Part shown: positions 1 to 8,178 of the stretch, one piece after another
Position numbering within the stretch: position 1 is the first letter of the stretch
How the letters are laid out: each line of letters opens with the position of its first letter
Assembly: GCF_003122365.1 (NCBI RefSeq)
Contig: NZ_CP029254.1
Coordinates: 4,799,501-4,863,500 of the forward strand
DNA: 64,000 nt
DNA from: Streptomyces spongiicola
GTDB taxonomy: Bacteria; Actinomycetota; Actinomycetes; Streptomycetales; Streptomycetaceae
Reading direction: 5' to 3'
Made by a program: the position numbers and the translations under genes
Notes under the pieces: model-generated
The model's input: only the letters and a program-made list of their open reading frames with translations
Database searches by the model: none
Told to the model about the DNA's origin: nothing

Positions 1-401
1 GGGTTCTCCTTCGTGGACACCCTCGGCTTCAGCCGGGGGAGGGGAACGAAGCTGCTGCGGAGCAGGGCGGGGAAAGCCGGTTCGCCGCCAGGGCGGACCG
101 GCGTCCACCTCCGACAGCCTTCACCGCGTCACCAAGTGATGGGCGCATTCTCCCCGGTGATGTGCCGGGTGTGCGCCGCGGGCGGCCGGTCGGCGCATCC
201 CGAGGTGTTGTTGGGACCGGCGCCCGTGTGGCGGGACCGCCGCAGCCGTTCCTGACCCATATCGTCGTACGTCAATTCGATCGTGCGTAAATCACCCTCC
301 CATCGGGTCACCGGTGCGTGCGCGGCACCGCCGGTACGGCACAATTCCTTTGAATTGCAAGGTGGTTGCCGAAGCCGCCTACCGGGGAAGGGTGCGTCGC
401 C
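1..401. other. Left-edge stretch without a confident gene
   Basis: No convincing gene lies here. One plus-strand frame is open from the window edge to about 255 and begins GFSFVDTLGFSRGRGTKL, which could be the tail of a gene entering from the left, but I cannot tie it to a family. The section around 255-300 is less GC-rich and probably carries the promoter for the next gene. The frames on the other strand are very Arg/Ala/Pro-rich and look like shadows. Confidence 0.3.
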
Positions 402-1643
402 GTGGCGGTGCAGGATGCGGGACAGAGCGTGCACGGAGGCGGCTGCACCTGCGGCGACTGCCCGCACGGCCGACGTGAGGGACACCGGAGGGCCGTCGCC
501 CGGTTCCTGGCCAGGCGGGACGAACTCGCCGGGGGGCGGGGGCTGCCCGCCCAGGTCGCCTCCTCCGCGGGAGGGACCCGCCAGTGGATCTCCGACGAGC
601 TGACCGAGTCGGCCCGGGTCGTCGCCGAGCGCAGCCGGGCCGCGGGCGAGTCATGGCTCGCCCGGGTCTGGCGGCGCACCCTGCTGGTGCTGTGGGGCGG
701 GGTCGTGCTGCTGCTCCTGGCGCAGACCGTGACCGCGATCGACTCCGGCTGGTCCGTGGCGCGCACCGCGGGACTCGCCGCCGCGGCCTGCCTCGCCGGG
801 CTGCTGACGGCCGCCGCCCGGCTCCACCGGGCGCACGGCGGGCTGCTCGCACCGCTCGTCGGCGAGGACAACCGGCTGTCGACCTCCCGGGCCGTGGCCG
901 CCGTGTGGGTGCTGTTCGCCGCCTACGCCGTGCTGTTCCTGGCCTTCCGGCTCGCCGCTTCCGCGCCCGCCGGGCTCGGCCTCGCCCAGGGGGCCGGACT
1001 GCTCACCGTCGTGGCCGTCGTCTGCCTGATCGCGGTCGTGGTGCGCCGTGTGGTCGCCGTGCGCATCATCACCCAGCGGCTGCAGAAGGTGGGGGCGGAC
1101 CGGCCCCGCCCCGCGGACCTGGTCTGCGATGACGCCGGTCGCGGCAGCTTCCCGGACGCGCAGTACGTGCTCGTCGGCGCCGTCGCCCTGGTGTGCGCGG
1201 CGGTGCTGCTCGCCCGCCGGCCGGACCGGCTGCCGGAGCTGCCGTGGGGCCTGACCGCGCTGGTCCTGGTCTCCGCGGCGGTCTACCTCGCCGGGAAGTA
1301 CGCGGAGGGCGGCCGCCCGGTCGTCCTGTCCGTCGTGCGGGCCCGGGAGCCCGGCGGTCTCGACGGCCCCGTGCGCATCGGGGACGACATCGAGATCCGG
1401 GGCGCCGGGTTCGTGCCACCCGGTGCCGGGAGCCCCGACCGGCTGGCTCTGATGACCGTCCGGATCGGTGCCGTGCACGTCCATGTGCCGCTGGTCCCGG
1501 TCCCCGGCGGATTCACCAGCCCCAGTGATACGAGCATCACCGTCCCGGTGCCGGCCGAGGTCGAGCCCGGCCGGGTCGAGGTGCAGGTCGTGACGGCGGC
1601 GGGCGCCGAGTCGAACCGGGTGGCCGTCGACGTCGTCGACTGA
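402..1643 (+). CDS. Multi-pass membrane protein of unknown function with C-terminal beta-rich domain
   Basis: I do not recognise a named family. With the GTG at 402 the protein has 413 residues. The first 90 are hydrophilic and include a Cys-rich CTCGDCP patch. About six hydrophobic segments follow, roughly at residues 95-115, 120-140, 165-185, 200-220, 255-272 and 280-300. The last 100 residues are Val/Gly-rich, and the pattern 'IGDDIEIRGAGFVPPG' resembles an IPT/TIG-type beta sandwich; this is inference. I chose 402 over an upstream in-frame TTG at 366 because GGGGAAGG (384-391) lies about 10 nt before it. The gene is alone on its strand before the DoxX gene 112 nt downstream. Confidence 0.75.
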   Translation: MAVQDAGQSVHGGGCTCGDCPHGRREGHRRAVARFLARRDELAGGRGLPAQVASSAGGTRQWISDELTESARVVAERSRAAGESWLARVWRRTLLVLWGGVVLLLLAQTVTAIDSGWSVARTAGLAAAACLAGLLTAAARLHRAHGGLLAPLVGEDNRLSTSRAVAAVWVLFAAYAVLFLAFRLAASAPAGLGLAQGAGLLTVVAVVCLIAVVVRRVVAVRIITQRLQKVGADRPRPADLVCDDAGRGSFPDAQYVLVGAVALVCAAVLLARRPDRLPELPWGLTALVLVSAAVYLAGKYAEGGRPVVLSVVRAREPGGLDGPVRIGDDIEIRGAGFVPPGAGSPDRLALMTVRIGAVHVHVPLVPVPGGFTSPSDTSITVPVPAEVEPGRVEVQVVTAAGAESNRVAVDVVD

Positions 1644-1755
1644 CAGCGCTCGGCCGTACGGCAGACCGGGCTGAGCCGTACGGCCGTCGCCCCCGTATTC
1701 GCGGAGACGGGACGTGGGGACAATCGTCCCAGCCGGGTGAGACACGGAGGCGACG

Positions 1756-2274
1756 ATGACGCATGTGGACCGGACGACGGCGACCTACGCGTCCGACGAC
1801 GTGAGCACCGACCGGAGGGAGCGCACGGCGCAGTACGCGCTTCTGCCGCTGCGGCTGTTCCTCGGAGTGACCTTCGTCTACGCGGGGCTGGACAAGCTCT
1901 TCGACAGCGCGTTCCTCTCGGCGACCGGGACCGGCTCGATCGGCGAGCTGATGAGTAGTGTGCGGAACACCTCCGCCGTCCCCGCACTCGTGGACATGGC
2001 CCTGAAGAGCCCCGAGGGCTTCGGCTATGCGATGGCCTTCGGCGAACTGGCCGTCGGCCTGGGTACCCTGCTGGGCCTGCTCGCCCGGCCGGCCGCCCTC
2101 GGCGGCGCGCTGATCTCGCTGAGCCTGTGGCTGACCGTCAGCTGGCAGACCGAGCCGTACTACTACGGAAACGACCTGGCCTACCTGATCGCCTGGCTGC
2201 CGCTGGTGCTCGCCGGGGCCTCCGTGTTCTCGCTGGACGCGGCCGTCGCGGAACGGCGCCGACGCAGCCGGTAG
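1756..2274 (+). CDS. DoxX family membrane protein
   Basis: A 172-residue integral membrane protein with the DoxX/SURF4 pattern: a first membrane segment reading 'RLFLGVTFVYAGLDKLFD', two central hydrophobic segments (residues about 90-130) and a last one near 145-165. Members sit in the cytoplasmic membrane; some are linked to thiol stress or quinone-related chemistry, but no reaction can be read from this sequence. The ATG has a good site, GGAGG at 1746-1750. The 3' end overlaps, on the other strand, the 3' end of a small membrane-protein gene by about 94 nt, so the two genes are convergent and interlocked. Confidence 0.85.
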   Translation: MTHVDRTTATYASDDVSTDRRERTAQYALLPLRLFLGVTFVYAGLDKLFDSAFLSATGTGSIGELMSSVRNTSAVPALVDMALKSPEGFGYAMAFGELAVGLGTLLGLLARPAALGGALISLSLWLTVSWQTEPYYYGNDLAYLIAWLPLVLAGASVFSLDAAVAERRRRSR

Positions 2275-2444
2275 TGGACGGCGGTGGCGACCGCGGCCAG
2301 GGCCAGACCGCCGGACATCACCGGCAGGGCGGTGAACCACGGAATCCGCCAGGCCCCGGCGGCGCCCCCCAGATAGGCGGCCGCGGTCCCCAGGGCCGCG
2401 GCGCCCGCTATCAGCCTGCCGGGACGGAACTCATGGCGCAGCAC
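2181..2444 (-). CDS. Small two-segment membrane protein coupled to the PspC gene
   Basis: An 87-residue protein starting VLRHEFRPGRLIAG. It has two hydrophobic stretches (about residues 10-30 and 38-55), an Arg-rich segment (HYRLRRRRS) and a polar tail. The GTG start at 2444 overlaps the stop of the upstream PspC-like gene (stop at 2433-2431) and has GGAGG about 6 nt before it, within that gene's last codons; this is classic translational coupling. I know of no named family. Its position suggests an accessory of the PspC protein. The C-terminal third is read opposite the 3' end of the DoxX gene, which lowers certainty about its exact length. Confidence 0.65.
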   Translation of the reverse strand: MLRHEFRPGRLIAGAAALGTAAAYLGGAAGAWRIPWFTALPVMSGGLALAAVATAVHYRLRRRRSATAASSENTEAPASTSGSQAIR

Positions 2445-3756
2445 GGGTGACCTCCACCTCTCCGAGCGCGACCGCCAGATCGAGGTCGAGCGTACCCGCG
2501 GGCCCCGCGCCGGGTGGCGGAGCGAGCGTACGTGTGCGGCTGCCGTCCGGGGCGACGTCCACCTCGTCCACCGGATCCCCCGGCAGCCGGACGTCACCGA
2601 TCCCCGCGTGCGCCCGGATCCGCACCACGGCGTCACCGGGCAGCACCACCCGCAGCCGGCCCGCCCCGACCTCCGCCGCGGTGCTCACCGTGCGTTGCGG
2701 CGGCACGGCCACCCGGCTCAGGTCGAGCGTGGCCATGCCCGAGCCCAGCTCGTACCGCGGGGCGACGGCGGCGGCCGTCGCGGGCCGCCACTCCGCCCGT
2801 ACCCACCGCGTGTCGATCTCCTCGGGCAGCAGCGAGGCGCCCACCAGCAGCCCGGCCGTGACCAGGGACAGCAGGATCGTGCCGAAGCCGATCCGGCCGA
2901 GGAGACTGCCCGTCGCCAGGCCGAGCCCGAACACGGCCAGCGCGCAGGCCAGCCCGATCTGCAGGCTGGTGCCGAGCGGCTGCGACTCCCAGGACAGCCC
3001 GGTGCCGAGTCCGCCCGCGAGCAGAGCCAGCAGGAAGACGATCCCGGCGATCCCGGCGATCCCGGTGACGCCGTGGGGGCCGTGGGGGCCGTGGGCCCGG
3101 GGCGCCGCGGTTGCGGCCCGCCGGTCGCGGGGGAGCGGCGCGGCGCCCGCTGACGCGTCCGGCGGGCCCCACAGATAGCCGGTCGCCACCGGCCCGGTGG
3201 TGCCGTCCTTGACGATGGGATCGCGCCACCAGGAGGGGCTGTCGGGAGTGGGGGGCGCCTTGGCTTCCGGCGGGGCCTCCGCCACGGTGTGCGCGCTCGC
3301 CCCGTCCGGCGTCCCGCCCTCCGGGGCGGCCGCGGTACGCCGCCGCGACCACACGGCGGCGCCCGCGACGGCGAGCGACAGCAGCGCGGAGAACGCCAGC
3401 GTCCCGTCGTTGCCCAGCATCGAGAGGAACAGCCCGCAGCCGAGCAGCGCCAGCAGCACGGCCACCAGGGCTGCCCCGTCGACCCGGCCGGACAGGGCGC
3501 GCCGTGCCTCGTTCTCCTCCTCGCCCTCCAGCGGGATCAGCAGCCAGGCGAAGCCGTAGAAGATCAGGCCGATGCCGCCGGTCGCCGACAGCACTCCCAC
3601 GGCGATACGGAAGATCACCGGGTCCACTTCGCAGTACCGGCCGAGCCCGCCGCAGACGCCGCCGGCGACCTTGTGCCGCGCGGTCCGGCGCAGCAGCGCG
3701 GGCGGCGGCCGGTGCTCCGGCGGCGGCGCGGTCGGCGGGGCGGTCGGCTGAGTCAT
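2431..3756 (-). CDS. PspC domain membrane protein with LiaF/toastrack-like C-terminus
   Basis: A 441-residue protein. After a Pro-rich start (MTQPTAPPTAPPP) comes a PspC domain at about residues 22-80 ('HKVAGGVCGGLGRYCEVDP', then 'FYGFAWLLIPLEGE'). Membrane segments follow at about 95-140, with two or three more at 230-310. The C-terminal 110 residues have repeated short beta-strand motifs ('GMATLDLSRV', 'GRLRVVLPGDAVVRIRA', 'LGEVEV') typical of the LiaF/toastrack domain in PspC stress proteins. The ATG at 3756 has GGAGG immediately upstream, a short spacing. It is divergent from a histidine kinase that also carries a PspC domain, and it is translationally coupled to a small membrane protein. 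Likely role: envelope-stress sensing or modulation of that kinase (inference). Confidence 0.85.
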   Translation of the reverse strand: MTQPTAPPTAPPPEHRPPPALLRRTARHKVAGGVCGGLGRYCEVDPVIFRIAVGVLSATGGIGLIFYGFAWLLIPLEGEEENEARRALSGRVDGAALVAVLLALLGCGLFLSMLGNDGTLAFSALLSLAVAGAAVWSRRRTAAAPEGGTPDGASAHTVAEAPPEAKAPPTPDSPSWWRDPIVKDGTTGPVATGYLWGPPDASAGAAPLPRDRRAATAAPRAHGPHGPHGVTGIAGIAGIVFLLALLAGGLGTGLSWESQPLGTSLQIGLACALAVFGLGLATGSLLGRIGFGTILLSLVTAGLLVGASLLPEEIDTRWVRAEWRPATAAAVAPRYELGSGMATLDLSRVAVPPQRTVSTAAEVGAGRLRVVLPGDAVVRIRAHAGIGDVRLPGDPVDEVDVAPDGSRTRTLAPPPGAGPAGTLDLDLAVALGEVEVTRAAP

Positions 3757-3900
3757 GCCTCCATGGTGACGGGCCGCCGCCGCGTGCGGCAGCGGTCCCG
3801 ACCCTGGCCCGTCCCTGATATCGCACCCCGGTATCGCCCACCGGTACTGCCCACCGGTGGGGCCCGCCGGTGGGGCCCGTCCCACCGCGACGCGGCGCCG

Positions 3901-4040
3901 TGCGCCCGAGGCCGGTGGCGGTGGTGGTGGCGGTGGCCGAGGCCGGTGGCGGTGGCGTGCGCCCGAGACCGGTGGCGGTGGTGGTGGCGGTGGCCGAGGC
4001 CGGTGGCGGTGGCGTGCGCGCGAGGCCGGTGGCGGTGGCC
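3901..4040. repeat. 57-bp tandem repeat, about 2.4 copies
   Basis: The unit begins TGCGCCCGAG at 3901, 3958 and (as TGCGCGCGAG) 4015, with only a few differences between copies. Inside each unit are shorter GGTGGCGGTGGTGG runs. It fills the gap between the divergent PspC protein and PspC histidine kinase genes, where both promoters must lie. I see no sensible protein in it. Confidence 0.85.
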
Positions 4041-4125
4041 GTGGAGGGGGCTGCGGAGTCCTACGGCACCTGGGAGTCAGGGTCTCTCTCAGGGACGGCC
4101 CTGATGACCCCGCGGACGGGCCCGT

Positions 4126-5415
4126 GTGACCATCGGGGGCATGCCCGTCGCCGCCGCCCGCCCGCCCGAGGCCGAAGAGCCCCCCGTCCGCAGGCTGTAC
4201 CGCAGCGCGGAGGGCCGGTGGCTGGGCGGTGTGGCGCGCGGCCTCGCGGGGCATCTGGGCCTGCCGGTGACCTGGGTCCGGCTCGTCTTCCTCGGGCTCT
4301 TCATGGCGGACGGCCTCGGCACGCTGCTTTACGCGGTGTTCTGGATCGCCGTGCCGCTCGGTGTCGGGGGCAGGTCGGCCGAGCCCAGACCGGTCTTCGA
4401 GACCGCCCCGGACGGCAGACGGCGGCTGCGCAAACCCGACAGGGGGCAGCTCTTCGCGCTCGTCGCCCTGCTGGTCGGCGCCGTCGTGTTCGTCGCCAAC
4501 ACCGACCTCGGCGGCCCCGCGAACCGCTATGTCTGGCCGGTGCTGCTGACCGGCGCCGGTGTCGTGCTGGTGTGGCGGCAGGCGGACAACGCCCGTCGGG
4601 CGCGGTGGACCGGCGACGGCAGGCGCCGCAGGCTGCTGCCGCTCGCGCGCGGACTGGCGGGGGTCGCGCTCGTCGGCACGGGACTCACGGTCTTCGTGGT
4701 GGTCCGGGGCTCCGCGGCGCAGCTCGGCAATGTCCTTACCGCCGCCCTGGCCGTTATCGTCGGCGTCGCCCTGCTGGCCGGCCCGTGGCTGGTGCGGATG
4801 ACCCAGGACCTCTCCGAGGAGCGCCTGATGCGGATTCGTGCCCAGGAGCGCGCCGAGGTCGCCGCCCATGTCCACGACTCCGTACTGCACACCCTCACCC
4901 TGATCCAGCGGAACGCGGACGACGCGGGCGAGGTGCGCCGGCTCGCCCGTGCCCAGGAGCGCGAGCTGCGCAACTGGCTGTACCGGCCGGAGGGCACCGG
5001 CAAGGACGAGGCGGAGGAGCCCGCCACGTTTGCGGACGCGGTGAAGCGGGCCGCCGCGGAGGTCGAGGACAAGCACGGTGTCCCGCTGGAGGTGGTGGTC
5101 GTGGGGGACTGCCCGCTCGACGAGCGGCTCACGGCCCAGTTGCAGGCCGCGCGCGAAGCGATGGTCAACGCCGCGAAGTACGGTGGCCGGGGAGGCGCCG
5201 TGCAGGTCTACGCGGAGGTCGAGGTCCGTACGGTGTTCGTCTCGGTGCGCGACCGGGGTCCGGGGTTCGACCCCGGCGCGGTACCGGAGGACCGCATGGG
5301 CGTACGAGAATCGATCGTCGGCCGTATGCAGCGCAACGGGGGGACGGCGCGGCTGCGGTCCGTGCCCGGCGGGGGCACCGAAGTGGAGCTGGAGATGGAG
5401 AGGGCGGACGGATGA
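4126..5415 (+). CDS. PspC-domain sensor histidine kinase
   Basis: A 429-residue kinase. Residues about 20-85 form a PspC domain ('EGRWLGGVARGLAGHLGLPV', then an aromatic membrane segment). About three more hydrophobic segments follow to residue 220. The phosphoacceptor region is of the HisKA_3 type ('AEVAAHVHDSVLHTLTLIQ'), and the ATPase domain has the N box (REAMVNAAKYGG) and G box (DRGPGFDPG). This is the architecture of kinases paired with LuxR-type regulators, and the regulator gene overlaps its stop by 4 nt (ATGA). The start is uncertain: GTG at 4126 or ATG at 4141 (MPVAAARPP); neither has a clear ribosome site. Likely a membrane-stress sensor working with the divergent PspC/toastrack protein. 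Confidence 0.9.
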   Translation: MTIGGMPVAAARPPEAEEPPVRRLYRSAEGRWLGGVARGLAGHLGLPVTWVRLVFLGLFMADGLGTLLYAVFWIAVPLGVGGRSAEPRPVFETAPDGRRRLRKPDRGQLFALVALLVGAVVFVANTDLGGPANRYVWPVLLTGAGVVLVWRQADNARRARWTGDGRRRRLLPLARGLAGVALVGTGLTVFVVVRGSAAQLGNVLTAALAVIVGVALLAGPWLVRMTQDLSEERLMRIRAQERAEVAAHVHDSVLHTLTLIQRNADDAGEVRRLARAQERELRNWLYRPEGTGKDEAEEPATFADAVKRAAAEVEDKHGVPLEVVVVGDCPLDERLTAQLQAAREAMVNAAKYGGRGGAVQVYAEVEVRTVFVSVRDRGPGFDPGAVPEDRMGVRESIVGRMQRNGGTARLRSVPGGGTEVELEMERADG

Positions 5416-6107
5416 CCGAGCAGACCGACGCAACCGGCGGCACGGAGCGCCGGGTGAGGGTCGTCCTCGTCGACGACCACCGGATGTTCCGTGCGGGGGT
5501 GCAGGCCGAGATCGGGAGGACCGAGGAGACGGGCGTGGAGGTCGTCGGCGAGGCCGCCGACGTCGACCAGGCCGTCGCCGTGATCACGGCGACCCGGCCC
5601 GAGGTGGTGCTCCTCGACGTGCATCTGCCCGGTGGCGGGGGAGTGGAGGTGCTGCGCCGGTGCGCCGGGCTGGTGGTGGCCCCCGAGCACCCGGTCCGCT
5701 TCCTGGCGCTGTCCGTGTCGGACGCCGCCGAGGACGTCATCGGGGTGATCCGCGGCGGAGCCCGCGGCTATGTGACGAAGACGATCACCGGTGCCGATCT
5801 GGTCGACTCGGTCTTCCGGGTCCAGGAGGGGGACGCGGTGTTCTCGCCGCGGCTGGCGGGGTTCGTCCTGGACGCCTTCGCCTCCACGGACGCTCCCCCC
5901 GTGGACGAGGACCTCGACCGGCTCACCCAGCGGGAGCGCGAGGTGTTGCGGCTGATCGCCCGCGGATACGCGTACAAGGAGATCGCCAAGCAGCTCTTCA
6001 TCTCGGTGAAGACGGTGGAGTCGCATGTGTCGGCGGTGCTGAGGAAGCTTCAGCTGTCGAACCGTCACGAGCTGACGCGCTGGGCGACGGCACGCCGGCT
6101 GGTCTGA
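5412..6107 (+). CDS. LuxR/NarL-type response regulator
   Basis: A 231-residue regulator. The receiver domain (about residues 15-140) has the acidic pair in 'VVLVDDHRMFRAG', the phosphoacceptor Asp in 'VVLLDVHLPG' and the conserved Lys in 'YVTKTITG'. The C-terminal GerE/LuxR helix-turn-helix is at about 165-220 ('LTQREREVLRLIARGYAYKE', then 'SVKTVESHVSAVLRKL'). Its ATG overlaps the stop of the PspC histidine kinase gene, so the two are translated together and form a two-component pair. Targets cannot be read here; the divergent PspC gene is an obvious candidate. Confidence 0.93.
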   Translation: MTEQTDATGGTERRVRVVLVDDHRMFRAGVQAEIGRTEETGVEVVGEAADVDQAVAVITATRPEVVLLDVHLPGGGGVEVLRRCAGLVVAPEHPVRFLALSVSDAAEDVIGVIRGGARGYVTKTITGADLVDSVFRVQEGDAVFSPRLAGFVLDAFASTDAPPVDEDLDRLTQREREVLRLIARGYAYKEIAKQLFISVKTVESHVSAVLRKLQLSNRHELTRWATARRLV

Positions 6108-6147
6108 GCCCGGCTGCCGGGCGGCCCGGCGGCCGGCCTCTCGGTCC

Positions 6148-6495
6148 GCTTGCCCGGCCGTGACGGCCGGACCCTTGGCGACCAGGGTCGTGACGGCCGG
6201 ACCTGTGGCGCCCCGGGTCGCCCCCGCGAACGGCATCCGGACCGTGGCCGGCGAACTCAGCGGGTGCACCAGGGTTCCGCTTGCCCGGGTCGTGACGGCC
6301 GGACTGGGCGACCCGGGTCGTGACGGCCGGACCCTGGGCGACCCGGGTCGCCCCCGCGAACGGCATCCGGACCGTGGCCGGCGAACTCAGCGGGTGCACC
6401 AGGGTCCCGCTTGCCCGGGTCGTGACGGCCGGACTGGGCGACCCGGGTCGTGACGGCCGGACCCTAGGCGACCCGGGCCGCCCCCGCGAACGGCA
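6148..6495. repeat. 130-bp tandem repeat running into the 3' end of the NlpC/P60 gene
   Basis: The marker CGAACGGCAT starts at 6227, 6357 and 6487, giving an exact 130-bp period. The copies at 6189-6318 and 6319-6448 are nearly identical. A third, partial copy begins at 6449 and is the last coding part of the minus-strand NlpC/P60 gene. Inside each unit a roughly 30-bp subunit (CGTGACGGCCGGAC...) occurs twice. The gene's stop TAG corresponds to CTAGG in the third copy and CTGGG in the second, so the gene copy differs exactly at the stop codon. The stretch 6108-6463 otherwise holds no gene. Confidence 0.9.
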
Positions 6496-7525
6496 TCTGG
6501 TCGATGGGCGCGATCCGCACGGGCGCTCCCGGGCGAGGTGCGTGGATCATCCGGCCCCCGCCGATGTAGAGCCCGACGTGCGAGACCCCGGAGTAGAAGA
6601 AGACCAGGTCTCCCGGCGCGAGCCGTGACCTGGGCACCCGCTGTCCCGCGTTGATCTGGGTGTACGTGGTGCGGGGCAGCGTGACCCCGGCGGAGCGCCA
6701 GGCGGCCTGGGTCAGCCCCGAGCAGTCGAAGGCGGCCGGCCCGGTGGCGCCCCAGACGTAGGGTTTGCCGAGCGCTCCGTAGGCGTAGGCGACCGCCTGC
6801 GCGGCCCGGGGGTTGGGCGCGGGGGCGGCGGGCGCGCGGCGGACGGCGTCGCGGTGCGCGCGGTCCGCGGGGGCGTCGTCCCGGCCGGAATAGGCGGCGC
6901 GCTCCTCGGCGCTCAGCCGTGTCAGCATGGCCTCGGCGGCGGCGAGCTTCTCCCGTACCGCCGCGCGGTGCCTTTCCGCTCGTGCCCGCTGCCTCTCCAA
7001 CTCGGCCAGCCGTCGGCCGGCTTCGGCCCGCACCTGCTCGAGTTCCCTCATCTGCCGGCGCACCGCCGCCACGGCCGAGGCCTGGCGGTCCCCGACCCAC
7101 TCGGTCAGTTCGGCGCCGGCGAGGTAGCGGGAGGGGTCGGAGTCGAGTACGAGCCGGAGGGCGGGGTCGAGGCCGCCCGCCCGGTACTGCGCGGTCGCGA
7201 AGGAACCCAGCGCGTTGCGGGAGGTGTTCAGGCGCTCGGTGCGCCGGGCGGCCTCGTCGCGGAGTTCCCCGGCCTCCCTGCGCGCCCTCTCGGCCCTCTC
7301 CCTCGCCCCGTTGTACTTCTCCGTCGCCGCCTCCGCCTCCCGGTGGAGGCGGTCGGCCCCGGCCCGTACGTCGTCCGGTGCGGGTGCGGGTGCGGGTGCG
7401 GGGGCGGCGTGCCCGGGGCCCTCGAAGGCGGTGGCGGTGGCCGCGCCGGCGAGTGCGAGGGTGGCGGAGAAGCGTGCGGCGGTGCCGGGAAGCGTGCGCT
7501 GCCTGGGCTTGCGGTGCGCTGCCAC
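6464..7525 (-). CDS. Secreted NlpC/P60 peptidoglycan hydrolase
   Basis: A 353-residue protein. A basic start (VAAHRKPRQRT) and a hydrophobic Ala-rich stretch ending near residue 41 (GPGHAAPAPA) form a signal peptide. Residues about 50-230 are charged and coiled-coil-like. The NlpC/P60 domain (about 245-350) has 'PYVWGATGPAAFDCSGLTQ' with nucleophile Cys268, then 'HVGLYIGGG' and 'MIHAPRPG' carrying the His residues. Such enzymes cleave D-Glu-diaminopimelate bonds in cell-wall peptides outside the membrane. The GTG at 7525 is preferred over longer forms because GGAAGG lies about 10 nt before it and the N-terminus then matches its paralogue at 8626-9882. The 3' end is part of a 130-bp tandem repeat. 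Confidence 0.9.
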   Translation of the reverse strand: MAAHRKPRQRTLPGTAARFSATLALAGAATATAFEGPGHAAPAPAPAPAPDDVRAGADRLHREAEAATEKYNGARERAERARREAGELRDEAARRTERLNTSRNALGSFATAQYRAGGLDPALRLVLDSDPSRYLAGAELTEWVGDRQASAVAAVRRQMRELEQVRAEAGRRLAELERQRARAERHRAAVREKLAAAEAMLTRLSAEERAAYSGRDDAPADRAHRDAVRRAPAAPAPNPRAAQAVAYAYGALGKPYVWGATGPAAFDCSGLTQAAWRSAGVTLPRTTYTQINAGQRVPRSRLAPGDLVFFYSGVSHVGLYIGGGRMIHAPRPGAPVRIAPIDQMPFAGAARVA

Positions 7526-7675
7526 GAGGGCCAGTCCTTCCGTCGGGGCCCGCCGGTGCGGCCACCGGTGGCGGACCGTGCAGGGGGAGCGGTCCACCAC
7601 CGGCTCTTCCGGCGGGGGCGGCCGGGAGCAGCCGCCCGGACACGGACGGCGGTGGAACCGGCCACCTGGGGGAGG

Positions 7676-7681
7676 ACGCTA
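7676..7681 (-). promoter_or_regulatory. Candidate -10 element (TAGCGT) of the NlpC/P60 gene
   Basis: Reading the minus strand, GGCTTAGCGTCC lies about 150 nt before the GTG. The same GGC(T)TAGCGT element precedes the paralogous NlpC/P60 gene at 10103-10108. The shared element at a similar distance suggests a related promoter. I do not see a c-di-AMP aptamer in this leader, unlike the paralogue. No transcript data back this. Confidence 0.35.
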
Positions 7682-7777
7682 AGCCTTCGGGTTGCGACAA
7701 AGGGGTGTTATGACCGGAATTGGCCGTAGAAGGACCGCCGCGGATCGCCTGGGACCGTACGGCTAGGCTCCGGTGCC

Positions 7778-8131
7778 ATGGACGTACTCATCAATGTCTT
7801 TGTCGCCCTTCACATCATCGGAATCGCCGCGCTGCTCGGCGGCTTCCTCACGCAGATGAAGGCGATGGGGGAGGGCACGGCGCGCTTCACCCCGGGGATG
7901 CTGCACGGCGCGCTCACCATGCTGGTGACGGGCGTGGCACTGGTGGGACTGAACCAGGCGGACGGCCAGCCCGTGAACAACCTCAAGGTCGGTGTCAAGC
8001 TGGCCGTGCTCGTGGTGGTCCTGGCACTGGTCTACGTCAAGCGGGACGAGGAAGCCGTGGACAAGCGGGCGTTCGGGGCGGTCGGCACTCTGACCTTGGT
8101 GAACATCCTGATCGCGACGCTCTGGACATGA
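7778..8131 (+). CDS. Small four-segment membrane protein of unknown function
   Basis: A 117-residue protein, almost wholly hydrophobic, with segments at about residues 3-25 ('VFVALHIIGIAALLGGF'), 42-60 ('GALTMLVTGVALVGL'), 72-88 ('KLAVLVVVLALVYV') and 100-116. A charged loop (KRDEEAVDKR) precedes the last segment. I know of related Streptomyces integral membrane proteins of this size but no function. The start ATG follows a stretch without a strong Shine-Dalgarno. It stands alone between two minus-strand NlpC/P60 genes and ends at a short terminator. Confidence 0.8.
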   Translation: MDVLINVFVALHIIGIAALLGGFLTQMKAMGEGTARFTPGMLHGALTMLVTGVALVGLNQADGQPVNNLKVGVKLAVLVVVLALVYVKRDEEAVDKRAFGAVGTLTLVNILIATLWT

Positions 8132-8137
8132 TTGACC

Positions 8138-8154
8138 CCCGCACCGGGTGCGGG
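8138..8154 (+). terminator. Hairpin after the small membrane protein gene
   Basis: CCCGCAC (8138-8144), loop CGG, GTGCGGG (8148-8154): a 7-bp GC stem starting 6 nt after the stop codon, without a T run, as is common in Streptomyces. Confidence 0.45.
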
Positions 8155-8178
8155 AGCCCGGTGTACGTGACCGCGTGA

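Noticed and set aside
1-255. 3' end of a gene entering from the left
   Set aside because: The frame is open but short and I could not match it to any family; described only as unassigned.
2431-5433. A 1000-codon minus-strand open frame
   Set aside because: Only its last 441 codons (from 3756) are a real gene. The upstream part runs antisense through the histidine kinase and the 57-bp repeats and is Pro/Arg/His-rich.
7526-7680. c-di-AMP riboswitch before the first NlpC/P60 gene
   Set aside because: Some GGTTCCACC-like sequence exists, but the conserved GAATCC, GGTGAATC and ACAGCTAACC blocks are absent.
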